A stretch of DNA of 64,000 nt from G963676335 sp963676335. GTDB lineage: Bacteria > Pseudomonadota > Alphaproteobacteria > Rickettsiales > Rickettsiaceae. The notes under the pieces were generated by a model that searched no databases, was not told the origin of the DNA, and saw nothing but the letters and a program-made list of their open reading frames with translations. Shown here piece by piece: positions 27,533-36,624 of the stretch; position 1 is the stretch's first letter, and each line of letters starts with the position of its first letter. The stretch spans positions 558,001 to 622,000 of the forward strand of contig OY781057.1 in NCBI GenBank assembly GCA_963676335.1. The letters are read 5' to 3'. Position numbers and translations under genes: made by a program.

Positions 27533-28825
27533 CTATTTATTTTTTTTTCTTAAAAAAGTAGGAGATTCATATATATCCATAATGTCTTTATTTTTTTCAT
27601 TTTCTTGTATAGGTATCTCTTTAGCATGATATTGTTGGTTAGTATTAGATTCTTGGGTAAATACAGGAGATTTTCTTATTACAATTTCTTCTCGTTTTTC
27701 TTCTATTATTTTTTCTCCAGGAATTATAGGAGTAGTTGGCTGATGAATATTACCATGTGCCATATTATTTATCTGTCCTCTAAAATTTTGAACTGGAGAA
27801 GGTTGAACTATTTTATTTTTTTCTGTTTCATAAGCAGGTTTATTTTCTATTCCAGTTGCAACAACAGATACACGTACAATTCCTTGTAAATCTGGATTAA
27901 ATGTAGAGCCAAAAATTACATTTGCTTCGGGATTATCCACTTCGGATCTAATTCTATTTGCTGCGTTATCTACTTCTAATAACGTAATATCTGGTCCTCC
28001 TGTAATATTTATAAGTACGCCTCTTGCTCCTTTAATTGAAGACTGATCAAGTAATGGATTTGCTATTGCATATTCAGCAGCTTTAATAGCTCTTTCTTCT
28101 CCTGAAGCCTCTCCCGTTCCCATCATGGCTTGTCCCATTTCGCTCATTACAGCTCTAACATCCGCAAAATCTAAATTAATTAAGCCAGGCATAATCATTA
28201 GATCAGTAATACTGCGTACACCGTTATATAGAACATCGTCTGCCATCTTAAATGCTTCAGTTAATGTAGTCTTCTCATTTGCTATTCTGAATAAGTTTTG
28301 ATTAGGAATAATAATTAAAGTATCTACATATTGTTGTAATTCTACAAGCCCTTTTTCTGCCGTACGCATACGATATGCACCTTCAAAATGGAATGGTTTT
28401 GTGACTACTCCTACAGTAAGAATTCCTAACTCTTTCGCTATTCTCGCTATCACAGGAGCTGATCCAGTACCAGTTCCACCTCCTAATCCAGCAGTAATAA
28501 AAATCATATTACTGTGTTCTAAAAAATTTTTTAATTCATTAATTGACTCTTCAGCGGCAGCGGCTCCTAATTCTGGAGATGCGCCAGCTCCTAATCCTTT
28601 TGTAAGATTAATACCAAGTTGTAACTTAGTTTGAGATATGGAATGGTCTAATGCTTGAGCGTCAGTATTTGCAACAATAAATTCTGTGCCTTGTAAATTA
28701 GAGTTAATCATATTATTTACAGCATTTCCACCAGCTCCACCAACTCCAAACACTATTATTTTAGGTCTAGTAGATGTCATAGCTATGTTTTTTTTAACTT
28801 CAGTATTTTTTTTAATGTCTTCCAT
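27533..28825 (-). CDS. ftsZ: Cell division GTPase FtsZ
   Basis: About 430 residues. The tubulin signature GGGTGTGSAP is present near residue 112, with GVGGAGGNAVNNMI near 25-38 and NTDAQAL near 52. The C-terminal linker is poorly conserved and ends in the partner-binding peptide YESPTFLRKK. I use the ATG at 28825; a TTG five codons earlier at 28840 is possible. FtsZ forms the Z-ring. It stands apart from the ftsQ-ftsA genes it often follows; those are not in this window. Confidence 0.96.
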   Translation of the reverse strand: MEDIKKNTEVKKNIAMTSTRPKIIVFGVGGAGGNAVNNMINSNLQGTEFIVANTDAQALDHSISQTKLQLGINLTKGLGAGASPELGAAAAEESINELKNFLEHSNMIFITAGLGGGTGTGSAPVIARIAKELGILTVGVVTKPFHFEGAYRMRTAEKGLVELQQYVDTLIIIPNQNLFRIANEKTTLTEAFKMADDVLYNGVRSITDLMIMPGLINLDFADVRAVMSEMGQAMMGTGEASGEERAIKAAEYAIANPLLDQSSIKGARGVLINITGGPDITLLEVDNAANRIRSEVDNPEANVIFGSTFNPDLQGIVRVSVVATGIENKPAYETEKNKIVQPSPVQNFRGQINNMAHGNIHQPTTPIIPGEKIIEEKREEIVIRKSPVFTQESNTNQQYHAKEIPIQENEKNKDIMDIYESPTFLRKKNK

Positions 28826-28952
28826 AAATTTTTGTCTCAAATTGGTAAGTTTAATAATTATATAACAGGGATTTTAAATCTTATACTATTATAATATAAA
28901 TTTAACATAGTATAATTAAAGTTATAATTTTTACTATAAGAGAGATTTAATT

Positions 28953-29978
28953 GTGCGTATTCTAAATATGATGCTAAGTCGTGACTTAGGAGGAATTCAA
29001 CAGGCTTTTTTAGATTATGATTATGCCTTAAAAATTCAAAAATCAACTATTTTTAATGTTACAAGTACAGGAAGTGCGGTTAATAATAAATTAGATCCTT
29101 TTCCTAAAACATTAATTAATTTAGGAAATTGGGACTTTCTGTCTTGGTATTCATTAAATAAGTATATAAAATTTTTAAAATTAGATATAATCCTTGCTCA
29201 TGGGAATAGAGCAATTTATTTTTGCAAAATTGCCAAACCTTTTAATTTGCCACTAGTAGGAATTGTACATAATTACAGTATTAAATACTTAAGTAAAGCT
29301 GATTTTTTGATAACTACAACTAAACATTTAAGGGATTATTTAATAAGTAATAATTTAGATAAAGATAAAATATTTGTTATACCTAATATGATTAGAATAG
29401 ATACTGTATTCTCTCCATCCAAATATCATCCTGTGCCGATTATTGGTGTCATAGCGCGGTTAATTAAAAAAAAGGGAGTAGATTTATTCTTACACTCTCT
29501 GTCATTACTAAAAAAGCAAGGGCATAATTTTAATGCTATTATTGGTGGAGATGGAGAGCAAAAAAATGTATTAATAAAATTAACAAAAGAATTAAATTTA
29601 CAGGATAGAGTTAAATTCGTGGGATGGATAACAGATAAAGAATCTTTTTTTAAAACTATAGATATATTTTGCCTTCCTTCATATCATGAGCCTTTTGGTA
29701 TTGTTTTATTGGAAGCAATAAAGTATTCTAAACCTTGTGTTATTACAAATAGCGAAGGTCCAAGCGAAATTATTAGACATAATGTTAATGGAGTTATTAC
29801 TCATATGAATTTTAATGATTTATCTCAAGGGATATTGACATTGTTGTATGATTCTCATTATGGAAATACGCTAGCGAAGAATGCTTTTGATATGATAGGT
29901 ATTGATTATAATGCATCTTCTGTATCACAAGAATTAATATATGTAATTCAAAATATACTTGACAATGTTTCAAAATAG
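28953..29978 (+). CDS. Glycosyltransferase family 4
   Basis: A 341-residue GT-B enzyme, starting at GTG 28953. The N-terminus (MRILNMMLSRDLGGIQQAFLDY) matches the GT4 acceptor domain start; PIIGVIARLIKKKGVDLFLHSL near residue 162 and HEPFGIVLLEAIKYSKPCVITNSEGPSEII near 245 form the donor-binding domain with the E-x7-E pair. It is likely an LPS or lipid glycosyltransferase; substrate unknown. Its stop overlaps the M16 peptidase start. Confidence 0.87.
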   Translation: MRILNMMLSRDLGGIQQAFLDYDYALKIQKSTIFNVTSTGSAVNNKLDPFPKTLINLGNWDFLSWYSLNKYIKFLKLDIILAHGNRAIYFCKIAKPFNLPLVGIVHNYSIKYLSKADFLITTTKHLRDYLISNNLDKDKIFVIPNMIRIDTVFSPSKYHPVPIIGVIARLIKKKGVDLFLHSLSLLKKQGHNFNAIIGGDGEQKNVLIKLTKELNLQDRVKFVGWITDKESFFKTIDIFCLPSYHEPFGIVLLEAIKYSKPCVITNSEGPSEIIRHNVNGVITHMNFNDLSQGILTLLYDSHYGNTLAKNAFDMIGIDYNASSVSQELIYVIQNILDNVSK

Positions 29979-31230
29979 TACACTAAAGAATGGCTTAGTT
30001 GTTTTAACGTATTCTATGGCTAATGTTAATTCTACTTCTATTAATATTTTAGTAAAATCTGGAAGTAGATATGAGGGTGAATATGAAAATGGACTCTCTC
30101 ATTTTCTTGAACACATGTCTTTTAAGGGCACAAAAAATAGATCAACTAAAAAAATAGCTGAAGATTTTGATGCAATAGGGGGAATGTTTAATGCTTGTAC
30201 TACTAAAGAGTATATCTCGTATTATACTAAAGCTCTTTATGAACACTTACCTATAGCTTTTGAAATTTTAGCTGATGTTGTTATTAATCCAGTTTTTACT
30301 CAAGAGGAGGTTACTAAAGAATATGGTGTTATTTGTCAAGAGATAGCTCAAACATTAGACGATCCTGAAGACTTAGTATATGAGAAACTCCTAGAAGTTG
30401 CATTTGGTAAAGATCATCCTTTAGGAAGATCTATTTTAGGCACTACTCAATCAATTAAAAATTTTGGTCCTAAAGATTTTTATAATTATATAAATTCTTA
30501 CTTTTCTGCTAATAATATATTTGTATCTGTTGCTGGAAATATCAAGCATGAAGAAATAGTAATTCTTTGCAATAAATTTTTGAGTTCTCCTATTAGTAAA
30601 TCAATTTCAACATTTATTCCAGCTATTTATACTGGAGGATCATGTTTATTAAATAAAGATTTAGAGCATACTAATTTGTTATTAGGTTTTAAAAGTGTGT
30701 CGTATATAGGACTTGCTGAATTTTATCATGCAAGAATTTTATCTCTGATTTTAGGTGGGGGCATATCTTCTAGGTTATTTCAACACATAAGAGAAAAATT
30801 GGGGCTATCTTATGCGGTAGGAGCGACTACTAACTCTTATTATGATACTGGCTTATTTATTATTTATGCGGCAACTGCTCCAGATAAATTAGTATTTCTT
30901 CTTGATGAAGTGATTACACAAATTAAGTTAATTTGTAATAATATTACAACAGAAGAATTAGATCGCGCTAAGAAACAAATAAAAGTTAATATTCTAATAT
31001 CAGAAGAACAAACTAGCCACAAATCCGATCTTATTGTTAAAAATTTTGCTTTAAAAAACAAGTATATACCTATAAATGAAAGTTTAGAATATATATTTCA
31101 AACGAACATAAGTGATTTATTAAACATTGCTATTAAAATATTTACTACCACTCCTAGCTTAGTATCGATAGGACCTAATTCTAATACAATTGATTATAAT
31201 TTAATTTATCAGAAGCTTCAAAACTTTTAA
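29965..31230 (+). CDS. M16 family zinc metallopeptidase (processing-peptidase-like)
   Basis: About 421 residues. The inverted zinc motif HxxEH is visible as HFLEHMSFKG near residues 45-54, with the downstream glutamate in the region LYEHLPIAF...EYGVICQEIAQ (QEI near 125). The C-terminal half holds the glycine-rich GGGISSRLFQHIREKLGLSYAVGA near residues 265-288. Rickettsial members are related to the mitochondrial processing peptidase beta subunit. It would degrade or trim peptides in the cytoplasm or periplasm; no signal peptide is seen. ATG 29965 is preferred over TTG 29959. Confidence 0.93.
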   Translation: MFQNSTLKNGLVVLTYSMANVNSTSINILVKSGSRYEGEYENGLSHFLEHMSFKGTKNRSTKKIAEDFDAIGGMFNACTTKEYISYYTKALYEHLPIAFEILADVVINPVFTQEEVTKEYGVICQEIAQTLDDPEDLVYEKLLEVAFGKDHPLGRSILGTTQSIKNFGPKDFYNYINSYFSANNIFVSVAGNIKHEEIVILCNKFLSSPISKSISTFIPAIYTGGSCLLNKDLEHTNLLLGFKSVSYIGLAEFYHARILSLILGGGISSRLFQHIREKLGLSYAVGATTNSYYDTGLFIIYAATAPDKLVFLLDEVITQIKLICNNITTEELDRAKKQIKVNILISEEQTSHKSDLIVKNFALKNKYIPINESLEYIFQTNISDLLNIAIKIFTTTPSLVSIGPNSNTIDYNLIYQKLQNF

Positions 31231-31245
31231 AAGTAATTGAAATTC

Positions 31246-31273
31246 TTGATTTTAATTATAAATGTACTATAAG
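31246..31273 (+). promoter_or_regulatory. Possible promoter upstream of dnaJ
   Basis: TTGATT (31246-31251) and TATAAG (31268-31273) spaced by 16 bp, about 27 bp before the dnaJ ATG. It resembles a sigma-70 site. I could not discern an RpoH-type sequence here. Confidence 0.35.
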
Positions 31274-31299
31274 AGAGTAAATTATAATTCACTATATAT

Positions 31300-32445
31300 A
31301 TGACAAATAAAGATTATTATCAGGTGCTTGGAATCAATAAATCTGCTTCAGTAGAGGAGATTAAAAAAGCTTTCCGTAAATTAGCTATGCAATATCATCC
31401 AGATAGAAATTCAGAAAATCCAGAAGCAGAAAAGAAATTCAAAGAGATAAATGAAGCGTATGATGTTTTAAAAGATCCACAAAAGCGTATTCAATACGAT
31501 CAATATGGACATAAAAATTTTACAAACGCAGGTAGTCAAGGAGGATTTAATCAACAAGGATTTCATAGTAATTTTACAGATTTTAGTGATATTTTTGGCG
31601 ATATCTTTGGTGAAGTATTTAATGGAAAAAGCAGCAGAAAAAAAAATAAAAATACATCTGTAAAAGGAGCTGATTTAAGATATAATATCTCTATTTCTTT
31701 AGAGGAAGCATTTTTAGGAGTTGAAAAAACTATCACTTTTAATGGAACTATAAAATGCAATGACTGTCAAGGATTTGGAAGTAAAAGTAAGACTTCCAAT
31801 GAATGCAGTCATTGTAATGGGTATGGAGTAGTAAGAATTCAACAAGGGTTTATTACTATCGAGCAAACCTGTAGTTATTGTTTTGGAAGTGGTCAGGTTT
31901 TGAAAGATCCATGCCCTTCTTGTTCTGGACATGGAAAAAAAAGTCAACAGCGTAGTCTATCAGTTAATATTCCATCTGGGATTAGTAATGATACAAAAAT
32001 TAAATTGTTGAATGAAGGAGATGTTGGTGAAAGAGGAGGGGAAAATGGAGATTTATATGTATTTGTTACAGTAAGACCTCATGATATTTTTAAAATTAAT
32101 GAAGCGGATTTACATTGTAAATTACCAATTTCATTTCCTATTGCAACTCTAGGAGGAGAGGTAGATGTGCCAATTATTGAAGGTGGGACTGTAAAGCTAA
32201 AAATACCAGCAGGAACGCAAAATGGAGAACAATTAAAAATTAGAGAGAAAGGTATGTCAAAAATACGTTCCATATCAAGAGGAAGCTTATTTGTACATAT
32301 TTTTGTTGAAGTGCCTAAAAAACTAACTCCTAAACAAAATGAACTTATTGAGGAATTAGCTAAAGAGTTTCTTGTTAAAGTAGATATGAATAACCCTAAA
32401 GATCAAGAAAGCTTTTTTGATAAAATGAAAAATTTATGGAAATAA
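31300..32445 (+). CDS. dnaJ: Chaperone DnaJ (Hsp40)
   Basis: A 381-residue type I J-protein. The J domain carries HPD (QYHPDRNSENPEA) near residue 35, followed by a Gly/Phe-rich stretch (SQGGFNQQGFHSNF), then four CxxCxGxG zinc motifs: CNDCQGFG, CSHCNGYG, CSYCFGSG and CPSCSGHG near residues 150-210. The C-terminal substrate and dimer domains are complete. It stimulates DnaK ATPase; dnaK itself is elsewhere, whereas dnaK-dnaJ are adjacent in many alphaproteobacteria. Confidence 0.97.
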   Translation: MTNKDYYQVLGINKSASVEEIKKAFRKLAMQYHPDRNSENPEAEKKFKEINEAYDVLKDPQKRIQYDQYGHKNFTNAGSQGGFNQQGFHSNFTDFSDIFGDIFGEVFNGKSSRKKNKNTSVKGADLRYNISISLEEAFLGVEKTITFNGTIKCNDCQGFGSKSKTSNECSHCNGYGVVRIQQGFITIEQTCSYCFGSGQVLKDPCPSCSGHGKKSQQRSLSVNIPSGISNDTKIKLLNEGDVGERGGENGDLYVFVTVRPHDIFKINEADLHCKLPISFPIATLGGEVDVPIIEGGTVKLKIPAGTQNGEQLKIREKGMSKIRSISRGSLFVHIFVEVPKKLTPKQNELIEELAKEFLVKVDMNNPKDQESFFDKMKNLWK

Positions 32446-32486
32446 CTTTTTTAAGAACAAAATATAAAATTTAAAAAAACACATGC

Positions 32487-32515
32487 TTGATTTTATATCT
32501 TAAACAATATATAAA
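32487..32515 (+). promoter_or_regulatory. Predicted promoter for rpmI-rplT
   Basis: TTGATT (32487-32492), 17-bp spacer, TATAAA (32510-32515), about 30 bp before the rpmI ATG. The upstream infC that normally drives this operon is not present. Confidence 0.4.
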
Positions 32516-32544
32516 TATTTAATGATCACTAGGTAAAATGATAT

Positions 32545-32745
32545 ATGCCGAAATTAAAAACAAAATCATCTGCTAAAAAAAGGTTTCAATTGACATCAAC
32601 CGGGAAGTTAATAGTTACTCAAGCAGGTAAAAAACACTATATGCGTCATCGTACTAAAGGCCAAATACGCAATTTAAGGGGAACAACTATCCTTATTGGA
32701 CAACAAGCTAAAAATATAAAAAAATACTTTTTACCAAATAACTGA
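32545..32745 (+). CDS. rpmI: 50S ribosomal protein L35
   Basis: 66 residues starting MPKLKTKSSAKKRF, the conserved L35 N-terminus, with the basic MRHRTKGQIRNLRGT middle. It is a structural protein of the large subunit. It is 20 bp upstream of rplT, the usual pairing. In most bacteria infC precedes the pair; here dnaJ does. Confidence 0.96.
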   Translation: MPKLKTKSSAKKRFQLTSTGKLIVTQAGKKHYMRHRTKGQIRNLRGTTILIGQQAKNIKKYFLPNN

Positions 32746-32765
32746 TAAATAAATAAGAATATATT

Positions 32766-33110
32766 ATGTCTCATGCGCAATCTAGTTTAATTACTAAACA
32801 TCGTCATAAAAAAATTTTAAAATTAGCAAAAGGATACCGTGGAAGATCAAGTAAATGTTATCGTATTGCCCTTCAAAGAGTAGAGAAGGCATTACAGTAT
32901 GCTTATAGAGATCGTAGAAATCGCAGAAGAGAGTTTAGATCTTTATGGATACAAAGAATTAATGCTGCTGTTAGACAACATGGGATAGTGTATTCAAAAT
33001 TTATTGCGTGTCTTAAAAAATCACAAATTGATATAAATCGTAAAATATTATCTGATTTGGCAATTACTCAACCAGAAGCATTCAATGCTATTATTACTCA
33101 GGTTATTTGA
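32766..33110 (+). CDS. rplT: 50S ribosomal protein L20
   Basis: 114 residues, nearly the standard length. Family motifs include HKKILKLAKGYRGRSSKCYRIA near residues 14-35 and YAYRDRRNRRREFRSLWIQRINAA near 46-69. L20 binds 23S rRNA early in 50S assembly and in some bacteria represses its own operon. It forms an operon with rpmI. Confidence 0.97.
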   Translation: MSHAQSSLITKHRHKKILKLAKGYRGRSSKCYRIALQRVEKALQYAYRDRRNRRREFRSLWIQRINAAVRQHGIVYSKFIACLKKSQIDINRKILSDLAITQPEAFNAIITQVI

Positions 33111-33134
33111 TATCTATAGCTTATAAGAATATGT

Positions 33135-33208
33135 GTACCCGTAGCTTAACTGGATAGAGCATATGACTACGGATCATAAGGTTGGGGGTTCAAGTCCTCT
33201 CGGGTACG
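33135..33208 (+). tRNA. tRNA-Arg (anticodon ACG)
   Basis: A 74-nt cloverleaf. Acceptor GTACCCG pairs with CGGGTAC, the anticodon stem TATGA/TCATA encloses loop CTACGGA, giving anticodon ACG (deaminated to ICG to read CGU, CGC and CGA). The T arm GGGGG/CCTCT contains G-U pairs. The discriminator is G and CCA is not encoded. It lies 24 bp after rplT. Confidence 0.92.
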
Positions 33209-33344
33209 TTTACTTTATTGAGTTGAATTCTAAAAAATAAAATATCTAGATTTTTGTATATACGATTTGAATTTATGAAATAAGGTTGAGAAATTATATA
33301 AATTAATTTAGGATAAATTGAGATTATCTTATAATGTTAGAGAT

Positions 33345-34739
33345 ATGAAATCATTAAAATCTTTGCTTATTTCAGGAAAGGAAGTGTTGCCTTTAATAGA
33401 AGGTGGCAAAGGAATTTCTATAACAAATGGTCAAACTGCAGGAGCATGGGCTAAAGCAGGTGCAATTGGTACCTTTTCTGGAGTTTTTGGAGATTTTTAT
33501 AATGAAGAAGGTACGTTAATTCCTTTGATTTTTCAAGGAAAAACACGTGTAGAGCGTAATATTGAATTAGTTAAACATACTATTAAAGCTGGAATATCTC
33601 AAGCACGGATCGCTTATGATGTTGCTAAAAATAATGGACGAATTCATATGAATTTATTATGGGGGCTTTCTTCTATAGAGGAAACATTATCTGGTATTTT
33701 AGAAAAGGCAAAAGATATTATACATGGAGTTACCGTAGGAGCTGGATTACCTTTTAGGCTGGCAGAGATATCTGCTAAACATGGAGTTTATTATTATCCT
33801 ATCGTTTCGTCTGCAAGAACTTTTAATATTTTGTGGAAAAGAGCATATAGCAATTTTAGGGATTGGCTTGGGGGAGTAGTTTATGAGGATCCATGGAAAG
33901 CAGGTGGGCATAATGGAATAAGCAACAGTGAAAATCCTAATAATCCAGAAAATCCATATTTACGTGTACGTGCGCTAAGAAACGCTATGAAAGAACATGG
34001 GATAGGGCATCTTCCTATAATAATGGCTGGAGGGGTATGGTTTTTAAGAGACTGGAAAGATTGGATTAATAATCCTGAGCTTGGAAATATTGCTTTTCAA
34101 TTTGGGACGAGACCTCTCCTTACTGTTGAAAGTCCAATTTCAGATCAATGGAAAAAGTATCTATTAACATTGGAAGAAAAAGAAATAGTTTCAAATCACT
34201 TTAGTCCCACTGGATTTTATTCTATAGCAGTAAAAAATCAATTTATTAAGGAATTAGAAGAACGATCTTTAAGAGAAGTGCGTTATTCTCAGGTAGAAAC
34301 AAAAGAAAAAAATGTTATTTTTATAATAAATAAGTCACAACATGTTTATTTAAGTGTTGAAGATTTTGCAAAGATTAAGGATTGGATGGATGCTGGATTT
34401 TCAAAGTCAATGTTAACACCTGATTCCACAATTATATTTACAACTGAAGAAAAATATAAAACAATCAAAGGAGATCAAATGAATTGTAGTGGGTGTATCG
34501 CTTATTGTAAATTTAGTAATTGGTCAGAAAATGAACAATTATCCAAAGGCAGAATCCCAGATCCTCGTTCATATTGCATAAAAAAAACTTTGGATTCTAT
34601 TGCTCATGGAGGAGACGTAGAAACGAATCTTATGTTTTCAGGAACGTTAGGATATTTATTTTCAAAAGATCCTTTTTATGCAAATGGATTTATTCCAACA
34701 ATAAAGCAGTTAATAGATAGAATATTAACCGGAGACTAG
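33345..34739 (+). CDS. Nitronate monooxygenase-like flavoprotein with cysteine-rich C-terminus
   Basis: About 464 residues. The first two thirds resemble the TIM-barrel flavoprotein family of nitronate monooxygenases (2-nitropropane dioxygenases): GGKGISITNGQTAGAWAKAGAIGTFSG near residues 20-46, VTVGAGLPFRLAEISAKHGVYYYPIVSSART near 130-160, and IMAGGVWFLRDW near 225. The last 90 residues carry four cysteines (CSGCIAYC, then C) that could bind iron-sulfur or zinc, an addition not found in simple family members. Substrate unknown. I chose ATG 33345; an upstream TTG at 33318 is possible. Confidence 0.82.
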   Translation: MKSLKSLLISGKEVLPLIEGGKGISITNGQTAGAWAKAGAIGTFSGVFGDFYNEEGTLIPLIFQGKTRVERNIELVKHTIKAGISQARIAYDVAKNNGRIHMNLLWGLSSIEETLSGILEKAKDIIHGVTVGAGLPFRLAEISAKHGVYYYPIVSSARTFNILWKRAYSNFRDWLGGVVYEDPWKAGGHNGISNSENPNNPENPYLRVRALRNAMKEHGIGHLPIIMAGGVWFLRDWKDWINNPELGNIAFQFGTRPLLTVESPISDQWKKYLLTLEEKEIVSNHFSPTGFYSIAVKNQFIKELEERSLREVRYSQVETKEKNVIFIINKSQHVYLSVEDFAKIKDWMDAGFSKSMLTPDSTIIFTTEEKYKTIKGDQMNCSGCIAYCKFSNWSENEQLSKGRIPDPRSYCIKKTLDSIAHGGDVETNLMFSGTLGYLFSKDPFYANGFIPTIKQLIDRILTGD

Positions 34740-34759
34740 AATTCTATATTTTTTATTTT

Positions 34760-35497
34760 ATGATAAGATATAAGATTTTAATAGAATATTTAGGAAGTGG
34801 TTTATGTGGGTGGCAAAGACAAAATAATGGCATTGGAGTACAACAAGTTATTGAGGAAGCAATTTCAAAATTCAGCAATGAAGCCGTTACGATATACGGA
34901 GCTGGGCGTACTGATAAAGGGGTACATGCATTAGGGCAAGTAGCTCATTTTGATTTAGTAAAATACTATGATCCAGTTGTTGTTATTAAGGCTATTAATC
35001 ATTTTTTAAGAGAATATCATATCCGTATTTTAGATTGTACTATAGTAGATAGTAATTTTCATGCTAGATTTTCTGCAAAAAAAAGATGCTATTTGTATAG
35101 GATAATTAATAGATACAGTCAAATTGCAATTGAGTCTGATAGAGTATGGTGGATTAAAGATAAATTAGATTTATCTGTAATGAAGAGCGCATCTCATTAT
35201 TTAATTGGTAAGCATGATTTTAGTTCATTTAAATCCTCTGGTTGTTATACAAAGCGTACTGTAGTTAATTTAGAAAGGATAGATTTTACAAATTATTTAG
35301 ATGAATTACGTATAACTTTTATTGCTCCATTCTTTTTTTATCGAATGATACGTAATATAATTGGAACTTTAGTTATGGTAGGGGTAGGAAAATTATTAAT
35401 TAACGATATAGTAAGGATACTAAAAGCTAGAGATCGCACACAAGCTGGTATAGTTGCGCCTGCTTGTGGGTTATATTTATTAAAAATAGAGTATTAA
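34760..35497 (+). CDS. truA: tRNA pseudouridine(38-40) synthase
   Basis: A 245-residue TruA. The catalytic aspartate is in GAGRTDKGVHALGQVAHFD near residue 49-67, with FHARFSAKKRCYLYRI near 96-111 and RMIRNIIGTLVMVG near 195-208. It modifies U38-U40 in the anticodon arm of many tRNAs. Its stop overlaps the first possible start of xerC, and the two are probably cotranscribed. Confidence 0.95.
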   Translation: MIRYKILIEYLGSGLCGWQRQNNGIGVQQVIEEAISKFSNEAVTIYGAGRTDKGVHALGQVAHFDLVKYYDPVVVIKAINHFLREYHIRILDCTIVDSNFHARFSAKKRCYLYRIINRYSQIAIESDRVWWIKDKLDLSVMKSASHYLIGKHDFSSFKSSGCYTKRTVVNLERIDFTNYLDELRITFIAPFFFYRMIRNIIGTLVMVGVGKLLINDIVRILKARDRTQAGIVAPACGLYLLKIEY

Positions 35498-36413
35498 TAT
35501 AAACGAAGAGCTACATTTTATAATAAAAAGTTGGTATGAATATTTAAGATATAATAAAAATTATTCTATAAATACCATAAGTAGTTATGAAAATGACATT
35601 ACGCATTATGTTTATTTTTTAACAAATTATTATAGTAAAGATGTAAATATAAAAGATATTGAACAGGTTGATACTACAGCAATACGTAGCTGGTTAGCCG
35701 ATAGGTATAGGGAAAATTTTCTTGCTAGTTCTAATGCACGAGCTTTATCTTCAGTAAGGAGCTTTTATCGATTTCTTTCCAGAGAATACAAAATTCAAAA
35801 TAATAATGTATTTAATATTAAAAATCCTAAACAATTATATAAACTTCCTAAACCTTTAATGGAAAATGAAATATTATTGGCTTTGCATAATTTAGTAACT
35901 TTAGTACCTAATACATGGGTATTAGCTAGAGATAGGGCGTTACTAATACTAATGTATGCTACAGGAGCGCGTATTAGTGAAGCCTTAGGAATTACCAAAG
36001 AAGATATATTAGAAGATTCTGTTAGGGTTTTAGGTAAAGGTAATAAAGAACGTTTAATTCCACTTCTTCCAATTGTAAAAAATGTTTTTGATTCATATTT
36101 ACACTATTTACCATTTATTATTAAAAAAAATGAAAGGATATTTATTGGAGAAAAAGGAAAGCCATTACAAAGAGCAATAATAGCACGTAGACTTTTAATA
36201 TTACGTAGATTATCCGGATTACCAGAGCATTTAAGTGCGCATGCATTTCGTCATAGTTTTGCCACACATTTGCTTAAAAATGGAGCAGATTTGCGTTCAA
36301 TACAAGAATTATTAGGACATAAAAACCTTTCAAGTACACAAAGGTATACTAATATTGATATAGCTCAGTTGAATAATATTTACTACTCTACTCACCCATT
36401 AGCAAAAAAATAA
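35493..36413 (+). CDS. xerC: Tyrosine recombinase XerC, non-canonical start
   Basis: The open frame begins after a stop at 35487-35489 and runs to 36413. Codons from about 35523 encode KSWYEYLRYNKNYSINTISS, the SAM-like core-binding domain of XerC/D, and residues after 35859 form the catalytic domain with Arg (GARISEALG), Lys (GKGNKER), HxxR (HAFRHSF), His (LLGHKN) and Tyr (QRYT). All catalytic residues are kept. Because the N-terminal domain precedes the first ATG (35859) and no ATG, GTG or TTG occurs before it in a useful place, translation must begin at ATT (35493) or ATA. XerC would resolve chromosome dimers at dif with XerD. A start at 35859 would remove the whole first domain. Confidence 0.82.
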   Translation: MNINEELHFIIKSWYEYLRYNKNYSINTISSYENDITHYVYFLTNYYSKDVNIKDIEQVDTTAIRSWLADRYRENFLASSNARALSSVRSFYRFLSREYKIQNNNVFNIKNPKQLYKLPKPLMENEILLALHNLVTLVPNTWVLARDRALLILMYATGARISEALGITKEDILEDSVRVLGKGNKERLIPLLPIVKNVFDSYLHYLPFIIKKNERIFIGEKGKPLQRAIIARRLLILRRLSGLPEHLSAHAFRHSFATHLLKNGADLRSIQELLGHKNLSSTQRYTNIDIAQLNNIYYSTHPLAKK

Positions 36414-36436
36414 TAATATTTAAATATTAATCTAAC

Positions 36437-36465
36437 TTGAAAAGTTAACTACAACATGTTATAAA
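36437..36465 (+). promoter_or_regulatory. Predicted promoter of the tRNA-His/Ile cluster
   Basis: TTGAAA (36437-36442), 17-bp spacer and TATAAA (36460-36465), about 70 bp before tRNA-His. The spacing is ideal. A transcript from here could include both tRNAs, the 71-aa ORF and tRNA-Ser. Confidence 0.5.
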
Positions 36466-36536
36466 TAAGCACTGATGGTGAAAGCTATTTTAATGTAAAT
36501 GTATTTTTTAGATTAAATGACTATTTATATTAATCT

Positions 36537-36614
36537 GGCGGATGTAGCTCAATTGGTTAGAGCATCAGATTGTGGTTCTGGAGGTTGCCGGTTCAATCCC
36601 GGTCATTCGCCCCA
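36537..36614 (+). tRNA. tRNA-His (anticodon GTG)
   Basis: Acceptor GCGGATG pairs with CATTCGC, preceded by the extra G-1 that is the histidine-tRNA identity mark and opposite C73. Anticodon stem TCAGA/TCTGG encloses loop TTGTGGT with GTG. The T arm GCCGG/CCGGT is standard. CCA is encoded at 36612-36614. Confidence 0.96.
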
Positions 36615-36624
36615 TTTAATTATG

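Noticed and set aside
35859..36413. Short XerC of 184 aa starting at ATG 35859
   Set aside because: The open frame upstream encodes the XerC N-terminal domain in phase, so the longer product is more likely.
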